This document shows positions 18,573 to 28,499 of a stretch of DNA of 64,000 nucleotides, one piece after another. The notes under the pieces are model-generated. The model ran no database searches. It saw only the letters and a program-made list of their open reading frames with translations, and was not told the origin of the DNA. The translations under genes were made by a program, and so were the position numbers. Source of the stretch: Planotetraspora silvatica (GTDB lineage: Bacteria; Actinomycetota; Actinomycetes; Streptosporangiales; Streptosporangiaceae). The first letter of the stretch is position 1, and each line of letters starts with the position of its first letter. Where the stretch lies: contig NZ_BOOQ01000041.1 in NCBI RefSeq assembly GCF_016863315.1, positions 62,001 to 126,000 on the forward strand, read 5' to 3'.

Positions 18573-20204
18573 ATGAGCACTGTCAGCACCGCCGAGACGC
18601 GGCACGGGCTGGGCACTCGGCTCGCCGCCCTCGCCAGGATCGTCGAGCTCGGCCAGGGCAGGATCGACCCCGCGCTGATCACCGAGGCCGCCCAGCTGCT
18701 CCTGCGGGCGGGTGACCGCCTCAAACTCTCCCCTGACCACACCGTGGTGGCCCTCGCCGGAGGGACGGGCAGCGGAAAGTCGTCCCTGTTCAACTCGATC
18801 TCCGGGCTGGAGCTGTCACCCATCGGGGTGCGCAGGCCGACCACCGCCCGCACCCACGCCTGCGTGTGGGGCCTGGAAGGCGCGGGGCCCCTGCTCGACT
18901 GGCTGCAGATCCAGTGGCGGCACCGGTTCGCCCGGGCGAGCGCGCTCGACAAGGGCGAAAGCCAGCTCCACGGGCTCATCCTGCTCGACCTGCCCGACCA
19001 CGACTCGATTCGGGCGCTCACCGACCCGGAGGCCAACCGGCTGATCCAGGTCGCCGACCTCGTCGTGTGGGTGCTCGACCCCCAGAAGTACGCCGACGCG
19101 TCCGTGCACCGGCGCTACGTGACCGACCTCGCCGGGCACGACGCCGTGACGGTCTTCGTGCTCAACCAGTCCGACCGGTTGAGTCACGAGGAGCAGGCCG
19201 AGTGCGTCGCCGACCTCGAGGACCTGCTCAAGCGCGAGGGGGTGACCGACCCGCAGGTCGTCGCCACGTCCGCTCTCACGGGCAAGGGCATCGACGGGCT
19301 CAAGGCCGTGCTCGCCGAGTCGGTGTCCACCCGGCGGGCGGCCTATCAGCGACTGGAGGCCGACCTCGACCGGCTCATGGCGCGCCTGGCGAAGAACGTG
19401 CCCGACCTGCTGCACGTCGACCCCACGGTCGACGGCGCCCGCAAGGCCGGCCTCACCGACGCCCTGTGCGACGCGGTGGGTGTCTCAGCCCTCGGCGAGG
19501 CGATGGAGAACGTCTACGGCGTCCGCTCGGTCGACTGGGTCGGCTGGCCGTACGCGCGGTGGGCCGCGAAGTTCCGGCGCGACCCGCTGAGCAGCCTCAA
19601 GCTCGGTGCCGTGAAGGACGACATCCGCAGCCTCGTGGGCAGCGCGGTCAGCGCCCAGCCCGCCGAGGTGGACAACGCCGTCCAGGCCCTCGCCGACGGT
19701 CTCACCGCCGGGATGCCGGAGGTCTGGCAGAACGGTGTCCGTCAGGCGGCACGGGGACGGTCGGCGCAGTTGCCCAAGGCGCTGTCCGACGAGTTGTCCG
19801 AGGTCGCGCCGCCGCTCGACCGGGTGCCCGGCTGGTGGTGGCTGTTGAAGATCTGGCAGTACGTGCTGGTCGCGCTCTTCGTGGTGGGGCTGGCCTGGAT
19901 CGGCTCGATCCTCGCGTACGGCGTGTTCAAGGTCGGCAAGCCTCCCCTGAACGTTCTCGGTGACCTCGGAGCCCTGCCCTGGGTGGGGCTGATGCTGGTC
20001 AGCGTCCTCGGCCTGGGCATCCTGTCGGCCGTGGCGAGCCGGAACTTCGTCATCCTGGGCGCGAGCAACGAGCGCGACCGCCTAGAGCGTGACATGCGCC
20101 GCCGGGTGACGACGGTCGCGCAGGAGACGGTGATCCAACCGGTCGAGCGTGAACTGCAGCGCTACAACGACTACTTCGCCGCGATCACCGAAGCCAAACG
20201 CTGA
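18573..20204 (+). CDS. Dynamin-like membrane GTPase (YfjP type)
   Basis: The 543-residue partner of the preceding GTPase has a complete G domain: GGTGSGKSS (G1), RRPTTARTH (switch I), LLDLPDHDS (G3), VLNQSD (G4) and ATSALTGKGID (G5). Near the C terminus two transmembrane helices are visible, one around WQYVLVALFVVGLAWIGSI and one around LPWVGLMLVSVLGLGILS. They are followed by a short helical tail. This architecture (soluble GTPase plus membrane GTPase) matches bacterial dynamin pairs such as DynA/DynB; membrane remodelling at division septa is the likely role. It starts 37 bases after its partner behind GGGAG, so both are one transcript with cysG. Confidence 0.85.
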   Translation: MSTVSTAETRHGLGTRLAALARIVELGQGRIDPALITEAAQLLLRAGDRLKLSPDHTVVALAGGTGSGKSSLFNSISGLELSPIGVRRPTTARTHACVWGLEGAGPLLDWLQIQWRHRFARASALDKGESQLHGLILLDLPDHDSIRALTDPEANRLIQVADLVVWVLDPQKYADASVHRRYVTDLAGHDAVTVFVLNQSDRLSHEEQAECVADLEDLLKREGVTDPQVVATSALTGKGIDGLKAVLAESVSTRRAAYQRLEADLDRLMARLAKNVPDLLHVDPTVDGARKAGLTDALCDAVGVSALGEAMENVYGVRSVDWVGWPYARWAAKFRRDPLSSLKLGAVKDDIRSLVGSAVSAQPAEVDNAVQALADGLTAGMPEVWQNGVRQAARGRSAQLPKALSDELSEVAPPLDRVPGWWWLLKIWQYVLVALFVVGLAWIGSILAYGVFKVGKPPLNVLGDLGALPWVGLMLVSVLGLGILSAVASRNFVILGASNERDRLERDMRRRVTTVAQETVIQPVERELQRYNDYFAAITEAKR

Positions 20205-20214
20205 CCCACTTGCC

Positions 20215-20459
20215 CGTGATCATGCACAGGTTCGGGAATGTGCCCCCCGACCTGCTCATACGTGAGCCGTGATCACGCACAGGTTCGGCGATATGCGCTT
20301 CGACCTGCGATAACACCGGGCGTGATCATGCACAGATTCGGAGACGCGGTCGTTGACCTGCGTAAACGTTATTCGTGATCATGCATCAATTCGGGTGATT
20401 GCAAGTTGACCTGTGGTGACATCGGTCGTGATCATGCATGGACCGCTCGATCACGATGG
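20215..20459. repeat. Array of five units with an exact 53-bp period
   Basis: The heptamer CGTGATC occurs at 20215, 20268, 20321, 20374 and 20427, always 53 bp apart. Units 1-4 also keep CAYGCA directly after it, TTCGG at offset 17-21 and GACCTG at offset 35-40, while the remaining bases differ freely. Unit 5 keeps only the first 13 bases or so. The array fills the space between the dynamin-like gene and the convergent LCP gene. Fifty-three bp is close to five helical turns, so the motifs would lie on one DNA face. Function is unknown. Confidence 0.85.
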
Positions 20460-20462
20460 CGC

Positions 20463-20498
20463 AGGGCCCGCATCCGCCCCTGTCCGAATGCGGGCCTT
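20463..20498. terminator. Bidirectional terminator hairpin
   Basis: AGGGCCCGCAT and ATGCGGGCCTT form an 11-bp stem with one G-U pair and a 14-base loop. It lies between the convergent GTPase and LCP genes, next to the 53-bp array. Confidence 0.55.
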
Positions 20499-20590
20499 CC
20501 ACCCGGCGCCCGTCGTACGGCCGGCACCGTCGTACGGCCGCGTGAGTCAGCCGTCAGACGGCGCGAGCCGTATGGGCGCTCCGGCCTCGT

Positions 20591-21661
20591 TCACCGGGCC
20601 TTCTTGCGGGCCTTCTTCGGTGGCGTGCCGCCCAAGCTGGTGAAGAGCTTGTCGGCTGCCGGTTGCTTCAAGTCGACCCGGTTGGGGTCGGGCTGCCAAG
20701 GACGCCACGGAACGGTGACGAAACGGAAGTCCTGTGATGTGACCCCGGCCAGGCTCTGGGCGATGCCCGCCATCTCCTGCAGGTCGAGCGCGGGGGTCGC
20801 CTTGATCGCTTTGCTGGTTTCGCGGAGAAAGGCGTAGAGGCGGGCCGGGTCGGTCAGCTCCGACGTGGCCTTCTTGAACATCGAGCTCAGGAACTGCTGC
20901 TGCCGTTCGATCCGGCTCAGGTCCGACCCGTCGCCCAGACTGTGGCGGGTTCGCACGTAGGCCAGCGCCTGATCGCCTTGCACGACATGCTTCCCCGCAG
21001 GGAGATCGAGGCCCGCGGCCTTGTCCTTGACGGCCTTTGGCAGCGTGATCTCGACTCCGCCCAGGGCGTCCACCATTCGCTTGAGCCCATCGAACTCGAT
21101 CTCCACCACTTGATCGATCCGGATACCCGTGATCGACTCGACGGTCGTCTCCGTGCAGGAGGAGCCGCCTTCCGCGAACGCCGAGTTGATGAGGCCCAGG
21201 TGGGTCGGAATGCTCTCACCTTTCAGGCCCTTGCACGACGGGATCTGAACCATGAGGTCACGGGGGAGGGCGACGACTGTGATCTTCTTACGGTCGGCAG
21301 GCAGATGCGCGAGCATCATCGTGTCGGTCCTGGCGCTGTCCGGGCCGGGCTTTCCGAAAGCTTGGGGCCGTCGCCGGTCGACGCCCAGGACCAGCAGGTT
21401 GAGCTCCTCGACCGGCCGGGCGGCCGGGTCGGTCACGGGTGTCTTCGCCGATCGGGGGTGGACGATCATCGTCGGCACGACGATGGCGGCGACCGTGACC
21501 ACGGCCGCGAGCCCGACCAACGCCCAGCCGCGCATGAGGCGGGGGAGACGGCGGTGCGGGCGGGCGCCTTCGAGAAGTCGCTGCCGCTGGCGTACGAGTG
21601 ACGGAGGGGGCTCGTGCTCCAGGGTGTGCCCGAGGTCGCGGAGCATCGTCAGATCGTCCAT
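20591..21661 (-). CDS. LytR-CpsA-Psr (LCP) family protein with anti-sigma-like N terminus
   Basis: This 356-residue membrane protein has a cytoplasmic N-terminal segment of about 50 residues (MDDLTMLRDLGHTLEHEPPP), one transmembrane helix (ALVGLAAVVTVAAIVV) and an extracytoplasmic LCP domain with LLVLGVDRR, RTDTMMLAHL, ALPRDLMV and AYVRTRHS. LCP enzymes attach undecaprenyl-linked glycopolymers to peptidoglycan. The start ATG is one base after the stop of an ECF sigma gene (TGACATG) and follows GAGGAG. The N-terminal segment resembles that of predicted ECF anti-sigma proteins, so the protein may combine both roles; that part is inference. The C terminus is lysine-rich. Confidence 0.85.
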   Translation of the reverse strand: MDDLTMLRDLGHTLEHEPPPSLVRQRQRLLEGARPHRRLPRLMRGWALVGLAAVVTVAAIVVPTMIVHPRSAKTPVTDPAARPVEELNLLVLGVDRRRPQAFGKPGPDSARTDTMMLAHLPADRKKITVVALPRDLMVQIPSCKGLKGESIPTHLGLINSAFAEGGSSCTETTVESITGIRIDQVVEIEFDGLKRMVDALGGVEITLPKAVKDKAAGLDLPAGKHVVQGDQALAYVRTRHSLGDGSDLSRIERQQQFLSSMFKKATSELTDPARLYAFLRETSKAIKATPALDLQEMAGIAQSLAGVTSQDFRFVTVPWRPWQPDPNRVDLKQPAADKLFTSLGGTPPKKARKKAR

Positions 21662-21662
21662 G

Positions 21663-22244
21663 TCAGTTCTCCTCGCGCATCGGGTTGCTGTCACCGAGCA
21701 CGGCGCGGACCTTGCGCCTGGCCCGGTTGAGCCGGGACCGCACGGTGCCTATCGGCACGCCCAGCGCCTGGGCGACCTCCTCGTACGACAGGTCGCTCCA
21801 GGCGACCAGTAACAGGACGTTGCGATCCCTGGCGGGGAGCCCGGCCAGGGCGCGGGCGAGCAGCGGTCGCGCCGCCCGTGCGGTGACCCCGGCGGCCACC
21901 CGGTCGTCGTCGCTGTCGGCGACGTCCTCGATCGGGCTGCGTTGCAGAGCCCGGTAGTGCGCGGCCTCCGTACGGCGATGCCGGGAGACGAGGTTCGTGA
22001 TGATGCCGAACAGCCACGGCCGGGCGTCGGCGTACGACAGGTCATAGCCAGACCTGCCGGCGAAGGCCACGAGGAACGTCTCGCCGACGAGGTCCTCGGC
22101 GATCTCCGGACCCATGCGCCGGGACACGTAGCGATAGAGCATGCCGGAATAGCGGTCGAACAGGACCGCGAAGGCCTCTGGCTCGGTCCGCGAGTCGGCT
22201 ATCAGGTCGGAGTCCCGTGGTAGGGCTGCGGTTGGAACAGTCAT
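21663..22244 (-). CDS. ECF RNA polymerase sigma factor
   Basis: The 193-residue protein has sigma region 2 (AFAVLFDRYSGMLYRYV, then ETFLVAFAGR and RPWLFGIITNLV) and sigma region 4 (LPARDRNVLLLVAWSDLSYEEV, with the HTH ALGVPIGTVRSRLNRAR). It should redirect RNA polymerase in response to an envelope or extracytoplasmic signal. The ATG at 22244 was chosen because the protein then begins just before region 2; the ribosome site is weak. It is translationally coupled to the downstream LCP gene, its most likely regulator or main output. Confidence 0.87.
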   Translation of the reverse strand: MTVPTAALPRDSDLIADSRTEPEAFAVLFDRYSGMLYRYVSRRMGPEIAEDLVGETFLVAFAGRSGYDLSYADARPWLFGIITNLVSRHRRTEAAHYRALQRSPIEDVADSDDDRVAAGVTARAARPLLARALAGLPARDRNVLLLVAWSDLSYEEVAQALGVPIGTVRSRLNRARRKVRAVLGDSNPMREEN

Positions 22245-22445
22245 CGCGGGCACCGTTGCATGAAACGCGGCCTTTCGTGGGTTACGGGGGGCACCGATGT
22301 CTTGCCACTGCGGCCCGTTCGGGTTCACGCCCGTCCACAGGCCGCCGGCAATCCCCAGAACGCCGTTCGGAAGCCTAGGGCCCGTGGGCGGCGGGCCACT
22401 GTGTCATCGGAGTCCGGCGAGTGCCCGGACCCTGGAAGGCGCGTC

Positions 22446-23057
22446 ATGAGCGACATCTACGTCACGTTGAGCGGGAACGTCACCGACGACCCACGGCAGT
22501 ACCAGTTCAAGGACGGCGCCCGCGTCACCTCGATGCGGATGGCCGTCAACAGGCGGGTCCTCGACCAGCAGACCAACACCTGGCAGACCAGGGACACCAC
22601 CTATTACACGGTCCGCTGCTATCGGGGCCTGGCCGACAACGTCCATCAGTCGGTCGCCAAGGGCCAGCCTGTCGTCGTGTACGGCAGGCTGCGGATCAAG
22701 CAGTTCGAGCGCGAGGGGGAACACCGGTTCTGGGCCGAGATCGAGGCCGTCTCCGTCGGTCATGACCTGAAGTGGGGCATCGCCACGTTCGAGAAGCCGG
22801 TCCGCACCTATTCCGGTGTCGTCGCCGGCGACGACCGGCAGGGCATGGAGGACGCCACCAGGGAATGGGAGCTCGCCACGCCCGCGGCGTCGAGAGGGCA
22901 CCTGCAGGAGGGGTTGAGGGCCCTGGAGGGCGGAGGGGCGGAAGGGGAAGCGGACAGCGCTGAGCGCCCTGAGATCGGCGAGGCCGTGGAGAACCATGAA
23001 CAGGAGGGGGACGACGGGGCCGCTGATTCCTGGCTCACGGGCACCCGGGCGGCGTAG
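22446..23057 (+). CDS. ssb: Single-stranded DNA-binding protein, second-copy type
   Basis: This 203-residue OB-fold protein starts MSDIYVTLSGNVTDDP and contains the SSB pattern DTTYYTVRCYRGLADNV and KGQPVVVYGRL. It binds single-stranded DNA as a tetramer. The ATG at 22446 follows GGAAGG. The gene is not in the usual rpsF-ssb-rpsR context, and the C terminus (SWLTGTRAA) lacks the acidic DDDIPF tip that recruits replication partners. This suggests a specialised SsbB-like paralogue, as seen in actinomycete sporulation or natural DNA uptake, rather than the essential SSB. Confidence 0.88.
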   Translation: MSDIYVTLSGNVTDDPRQYQFKDGARVTSMRMAVNRRVLDQQTNTWQTRDTTYYTVRCYRGLADNVHQSVAKGQPVVVYGRLRIKQFEREGEHRFWAEIEAVSVGHDLKWGIATFEKPVRTYSGVVAGDDRQGMEDATREWELATPAASRGHLQEGLRALEGGGAEGEADSAERPEIGEAVENHEQEGDDGAADSWLTGTRAA

Positions 23058-23086
23058 CGGCGCGTCGGTCATCCGACAGTGTGGAG

Positions 23087-23114
23087 GGGCATCGGCCGTG
23101 CGCGGCCGGTGCCC
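23087..23114 (+). terminator. Terminator hairpin after ssb
   Basis: GGGCATCGGCCG and CGGCCGGTGCCC form a 12-bp stem (one G-U pair) with the 4-base loop TGCG, 30 bases after the ssb stop. Confidence 0.65.
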
Positions 23115-23365
23115 ATTACTGGGGAGTTTCCGGGGATCGGCCGATGGCGACTACCGCGTCGCTGCAAGAGCACCAACTCAGGTCCAGGTCACACCCCGCA
23201 CCATGGCTGCTCCTTTCCCAACAGCCCGCTCCGAATGAAGCGGATTTCCACCGGATAGGTCTCCGGCCAAATCGCCACAGACCTACCCCTAGGCCATCAG
23301 ATGCAGATAGCCACCGTGCCAAGGTAGCGGTTCCCGTCGCGCGCCGCACACTCCGCAACTATTGT

Positions 23366-23380
23366 GTTACACATCGTGAG
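23366..23380 (+). promoter_or_regulatory. BldD-like box upstream of the GGDEF gene
   Basis: The 15-mer GTTACACATCGTGAG matches the BldD consensus nTnACnC(A/T)GnGTnAn at eight of nine fixed positions; the central G is T here. It starts 44 bases and ends 30 bases before the GGDEF start. It overlaps a perfect 11-bp palindrome TGTGTTACACA at 23363-23373. The rest of the 350-base gap after ssb shows nothing else I recognise. Confidence 0.5.
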
Positions 23381-23409
23381 ACGCCGTTTTGGTTGCGTTG
23401 GGGGGCGGG

Positions 23410-24711
23410 ATGACGGGGCCCAGTCATACCTCGGCCAAGCCGCGAGAAGCGATCCTCTCGCGAGGCCGGTGGCCCCTGCTCGCCCTGCCGCGCCCACTCA
23501 AGACCTATCTGTGCGGGATCATCGCCCTCGACCTGGTCGCCATCTGCGTCATCGCGGTACGGACCGATCTGCGCGGCCATGATCTCCTCACGTTCGCGGC
23601 GCTGACGTTCTGCGGCGTCGTCTGCATCGAGGCGACACGCCGGCTGGGCATGCCCGCCGGAGTCTCCCGGGACCTGTTGTCGGCCTGGTGGCTTCCTGCG
23701 GCGCTCCTGCTGCCCCCGCTCTACGCCCTGCTCGCCCCGATACCCCTGCAGTTCCTGCTCCAGGCCCGGGTGCGGGCGACGGTTCTCTACCGGCGGGTGT
23801 TCAGCGCGGCGGCGATCGGCCTCGCGGCCTGCGCGGCGTCCGCGGCCTTCCACGGATGGATCGGTGATCCGGCCCTGCTGAGCGGCGGCGGTGCCGGGCC
23901 CATCGCGGTCGCCATCGCCTGCGCGGTCCTGTTCACCATCCTCAACACGGCACTGATCGCCGTCGCCGCGCACACCGCCGATCCGAAGAGCCGCTGGAGC
24001 GCGGTCCTGTGGGATCGGGAGCGGCTCCTGCTCGACGCGGTGGAGCTGTGCCTTGGAGTGCTGGTCGCCGTGGTCTGCGGGCTCAATCTGGGGCTGCTGC
24101 TTCTCGTGCTCCCGCCGGTCGTGCTCCTGCAGCGCAGCCTGCTGCACGCCCAGCTCCAGGCGGCCGCCCGCACCGACCCGAAGACCGGGCTGCTCAACGC
24201 GGCGGCCTGGCAGCTCGAGGCGGACACGGAGATCGTCCGGGCTCAGCGGACCGGCGAGACGCTCGCCTTGATCATCGTCGACATCGACCACTTCAAGCGG
24301 GTGAACGACACTCACGGGCACTTGGTCGGCGACCAGGTGCTGATCGAGGTCGCCGCCACCCTGCGGAGCCAGTTGCGTGAGTACGACGTGGTGGGCCGGT
24401 TCGGCGGGGAGGAGTTCGTGGTCCTGCTCCCGCGCGCCGACCTCACCGAGGCCCGCAGGATCGCCGAACGCCTCCGCACCCGGGTGGGCCGGATGGCCGT
24501 GGCCGCCGACCATGTGATGGTGTCGGTCACCGTCTCGGCCGGCGTCGCCATCATGAACACGCACGGCGCGGACCTGATCGAGCTGCTCGCGGCCGCCGAC
24601 CTGGCCCTCTACCGGGCCAAGGCGCTGGGCCGGGACCGGATCTGCCTTCCGGCGACCCCGATTCCCCCGCGCCAACGTGGAGCGGACGGCACCACCGGCG
24701 CGATCCCCTAG
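23410..24711 (+). CDS. Membrane-anchored GGDEF diguanylate cyclase
   Basis: The 433-residue protein has about six to seven N-terminal hydrophobic helices (residues 25-235) followed by a GGDEF domain. The active motif is GGEEF, within VVGRFGGEEFVVLLPRADL. An RxxD inhibitory site (REYD) sits five residues before it, as in product-inhibited cyclases. It should make cyclic di-GMP from two GTP; there is no EAL domain. The ATG at 23410 follows GGGGGGCGGG; a TTG 21 bases upstream is less likely. In Streptomyces such genes are BldD targets that set the timing of sporulation, which fits the box upstream. Confidence 0.9.
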   Translation: MTGPSHTSAKPREAILSRGRWPLLALPRPLKTYLCGIIALDLVAICVIAVRTDLRGHDLLTFAALTFCGVVCIEATRRLGMPAGVSRDLLSAWWLPAALLLPPLYALLAPIPLQFLLQARVRATVLYRRVFSAAAIGLAACAASAAFHGWIGDPALLSGGGAGPIAVAIACAVLFTILNTALIAVAAHTADPKSRWSAVLWDRERLLLDAVELCLGVLVAVVCGLNLGLLLLVLPPVVLLQRSLLHAQLQAAARTDPKTGLLNAAAWQLEADTEIVRAQRTGETLALIIVDIDHFKRVNDTHGHLVGDQVLIEVAATLRSQLREYDVVGRFGGEEFVVLLPRADLTEARRIAERLRTRVGRMAVAADHVMVSVTVSAGVAIMNTHGADLIELLAAADLALYRAKALGRDRICLPATPIPPRQRGADGTTGAIP

Positions 24712-24721
24712 TCTTAGGGGC

Positions 24722-26386
<1,665 letters not shown>

Positions 26387-26420
26387 GGCAGCGAGCCACC
26401 CGCGGATGAACCCGTGGGTC

Positions 26421-26451
26421 CACGGCCGGGACGTCAATCGTCCCGGCCGTG
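26421..26451. terminator. Bidirectional terminator hairpin
   Basis: A perfect 13-bp stem, CACGGCCGGGACG with CGTCCCGGCCGTG, and a 5-base TCAAT loop lie between the convergent ettA and alpha-glucosidase genes. Confidence 0.75.
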
Positions 26452-26496
26452 ACCATCATCGGTCCTGGAGCGGCACCGGTCGTCGACCGTCGGCGG

Positions 26497-28050
26497 TCAT
26501 CCCGCGGTGAGGAGCCAGGCCGCCGTGTCCGGCGGGAGGTCCTGCCCGTCGATGAGGCCACTGGAGATCAGTACCTGTTCGTGCGGCGGGAGCCGTACGG
26601 GATCGGTCCCGCAGTTGATCGCACAGACCAGCCGGCCACGGGAGAAGAACAGGGCGTCGCCCGGCGCTTCCAGCCAGGCCATCGCATCCGGCAGGGTCCC
26701 CCGGAGGGTACGGCGGGCGGCCAGGGCCCTCCGGTAGAACGCCAGCGTCGAGGACGGGTCGGCGGACTGCCGCTCGGCGGTGAGCCCGGCCCACTCCGCC
26801 GGTTGGGGGAGCCAGGAACCTCCGGTCCCGAATCCGTACGGCGGGGCCGTACCCGCCCACGGAATCGGGACGCGGCAGCCGTCCCGGCCGAGAACCTCGC
26901 CCTTGGAGCGGAAGAAGATGGGGTCCTGGCGGGCTTCCGGGGGAAGGTTCTTCACCTCGGGTAAGCCCAATTCCTCCCCCTGGTAGAGATATGCCGACCC
27001 GGGGAGGGCGAGCATCGCCAGCAGAGCGGCGTGACCACGGGCGAGGCCGATGGACGGGTCGGGCGCGCCCTCGCCGTACCGAGTGGTGTGCCGGACGACG
27101 TCATGGTTGGACAACACCCAGGTGGGCGCGGGAACGGCATGCAGGGTCTCGTCGATGACCTTGCGGAACGCCGTCGCCGACCACGGCGCCTCGAGCCAGG
27201 CGAAGTTGAAGCTCTGGTGGAGCTCGTCCGGCCGCACGTAGAGGGCGAGGTCCTCGGCCGAGTCGGTCCAGACCTCGCCGACGGCCGCTCGCACGCCGGG
27301 ATAGGAATCGAGCACCCGCCGCCAGTCGCGGTAGATGTCGTGGACCTCCGGCCGGCTCCAGATCGGGGACTTCGCGCCGAACCCGGGGTCGGTGTCGGGC
27401 AGGCCGGGCGCTTTGATGAGGCCCATCGCCACGTCGATCCGGAATCCGTCGATCCCGCGATCCAGCCAGAAGCGCAGGACGTCGAGGAACTCCTGGCGGA
27501 CCTCGGGATTGCGCCAGTTGAAGTCGGGCTGCTCCGGTGCGAACAAGTGGAGATACCACTGCCCGTCGGCCACCTGCGTCCAGGCGGGCCCCCCGAACAC
27601 CGAGACCCAATTGTTGGGCTCCTGGCGGGCGCCGTCCTCGGTCGACGGCGTCACGTCGCGGAACATGTAGCGGTCGCGCTCCTCGGAGCCCCGGGGAGCC
27701 GCCAGGGCCTTCTGGAACCACGGGTGCGCGGAGGAACTGTGGTTGGGGACGATGTCCACCATCAGCCGCAGGCCGTGGGCATGGGCGTCCGCCACGAGGG
27801 CGTCGAAGTCGGCGAGCGACCCGAAGAGCGGGTCGACGTCGCGGTAGTCGGCGACGTCGTAGCCGCCGTCGGCCATGGGGGAGGGGTAGAAGGGCGTCAG
27901 CCAGATCGCGTCGACACCCAGTGCCGCCAGGTACGGCAGGCGGCTCCGGATTCCGGCCAGATCACCCACGCCGTCACCGGAGGCGTCGGCGAAACTGCGG
28001 ACATAGATCTCGTAGACGACGGCGTCGCGCCACCAGGGGGAGTCTTCCAT
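26497..28050 (-). CDS. GH13 alpha-glucosidase / oligo-1,6-glucosidase
   Basis: This 517-residue cytoplasmic glycoside hydrolase has a GH13 barrel. The conserved regions are DIVPNHSS (region I), GFRIDVAMG with the nucleophile Asp (region II), VGEVWTD with the acid Glu (region III) and LSNHDVVRH (region IV). It starts with WWRDAVVYEIYVRSFAD, as usual for alpha-1,4- and alpha-1,6-glucosidases, and would release glucose from maltose or isomalto-oligosaccharides. No signal peptide is visible. It lies 30 bases downstream of the globin gene and is probably cotranscribed with it. Confidence 0.9.
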   Translation of the reverse strand: MEDSPWWRDAVVYEIYVRSFADASGDGVGDLAGIRSRLPYLAALGVDAIWLTPFYPSPMADGGYDVADYRDVDPLFGSLADFDALVADAHAHGLRLMVDIVPNHSSSAHPWFQKALAAPRGSEERDRYMFRDVTPSTEDGARQEPNNWVSVFGGPAWTQVADGQWYLHLFAPEQPDFNWRNPEVRQEFLDVLRFWLDRGIDGFRIDVAMGLIKAPGLPDTDPGFGAKSPIWSRPEVHDIYRDWRRVLDSYPGVRAAVGEVWTDSAEDLALYVRPDELHQSFNFAWLEAPWSATAFRKVIDETLHAVPAPTWVLSNHDVVRHTTRYGEGAPDPSIGLARGHAALLAMLALPGSAYLYQGEELGLPEVKNLPPEARQDPIFFRSKGEVLGRDGCRVPIPWAGTAPPYGFGTGGSWLPQPAEWAGLTAERQSADPSSTLAFYRRALAARRTLRGTLPDAMAWLEAPGDALFFSRGRLVCAINCGTDPVRLPPHEQVLISSGLIDGQDLPPDTAAWLLTAG

Positions 28051-28080
28051 GGGTGAATCGCTGCCCGTCGTTTCCCTGAG

Positions 28081-28464
28081 TTATGCGTTGATCATGCTGT
28101 GGGCGGCGTAGACGAGGTAGTCCCACAACCGCTTCTCCTGCTCCGGCGGCAGGTCCAGCGTCTGCACGGCGTCGCCCATGTGCTTGAGCCACGCGTCCCG
28201 CTGGGGCTCGCCGATCACGAACGGCGCGTGCCGCATGCGCAGCCGGGGATGGCCGCGCTGCTGGCTGTAGTCGTTGGGGCCGCCCCAGTACTGGACGAGG
28301 AACATGCGCAGGCGCTCCTCGGCTCCGTCGAGGTCGTCCTCGGGATAGAGGGGCCGCAGCAAGGGATCTTCGACCACGCCCTCATAGAACCTGTGGACCA
28401 GTCGCTGGAAGGTCTCCTCGCCACCGACGGCCTCGAAGAAGGAGTCGGTCTGCTCGCTTGTCAC
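28081..28464 (-). CDS. glbO: Group II truncated haemoglobin (GlbO type)
   Basis: The 127-residue protein has the two-over-two truncated-globin pattern: [32 protein letters not shown], then [11 protein letters not shown] with the proximal His and AWLKHM with the conserved G8 Trp. Group II globins bind oxygen and assist aerobic respiration or protection against reactive nitrogen species. The start is GTG. It heads a possible two-gene transcript with the alpha-glucosidase, a pairing also common in other actinomycetes as far as I recall. Confidence 0.92.
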   Translation of the reverse strand: MTSEQTDSFFEAVGGEETFQRLVHRFYEGVVEDPLLRPLYPEDDLDGAEERLRMFLVQYWGGPNDYSQQRGHPRLRMRHAPFVIGEPQRDAWLKHMGDAVQTLDLPPEQEKRLWDYLVYAAHSMINA

Positions 28465-28499
28465 GGTTCAAGCCTAGGTCAGGTGGAGGCCCGGTCAGT

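Noticed and set aside
16706-19036. 776-residue frame on the minus strand across both GTPase genes
   Set aside because: It is an open antisense frame caused by high GC and spans two genes whose domains are clearly on the plus strand.
20215-20459. CRISPR array with 21-base repeats and 32-base spacers
   Set aside because: The repeats are degenerate, GACCTG is conserved inside the would-be spacers, only four full units exist and no cas gene is near.
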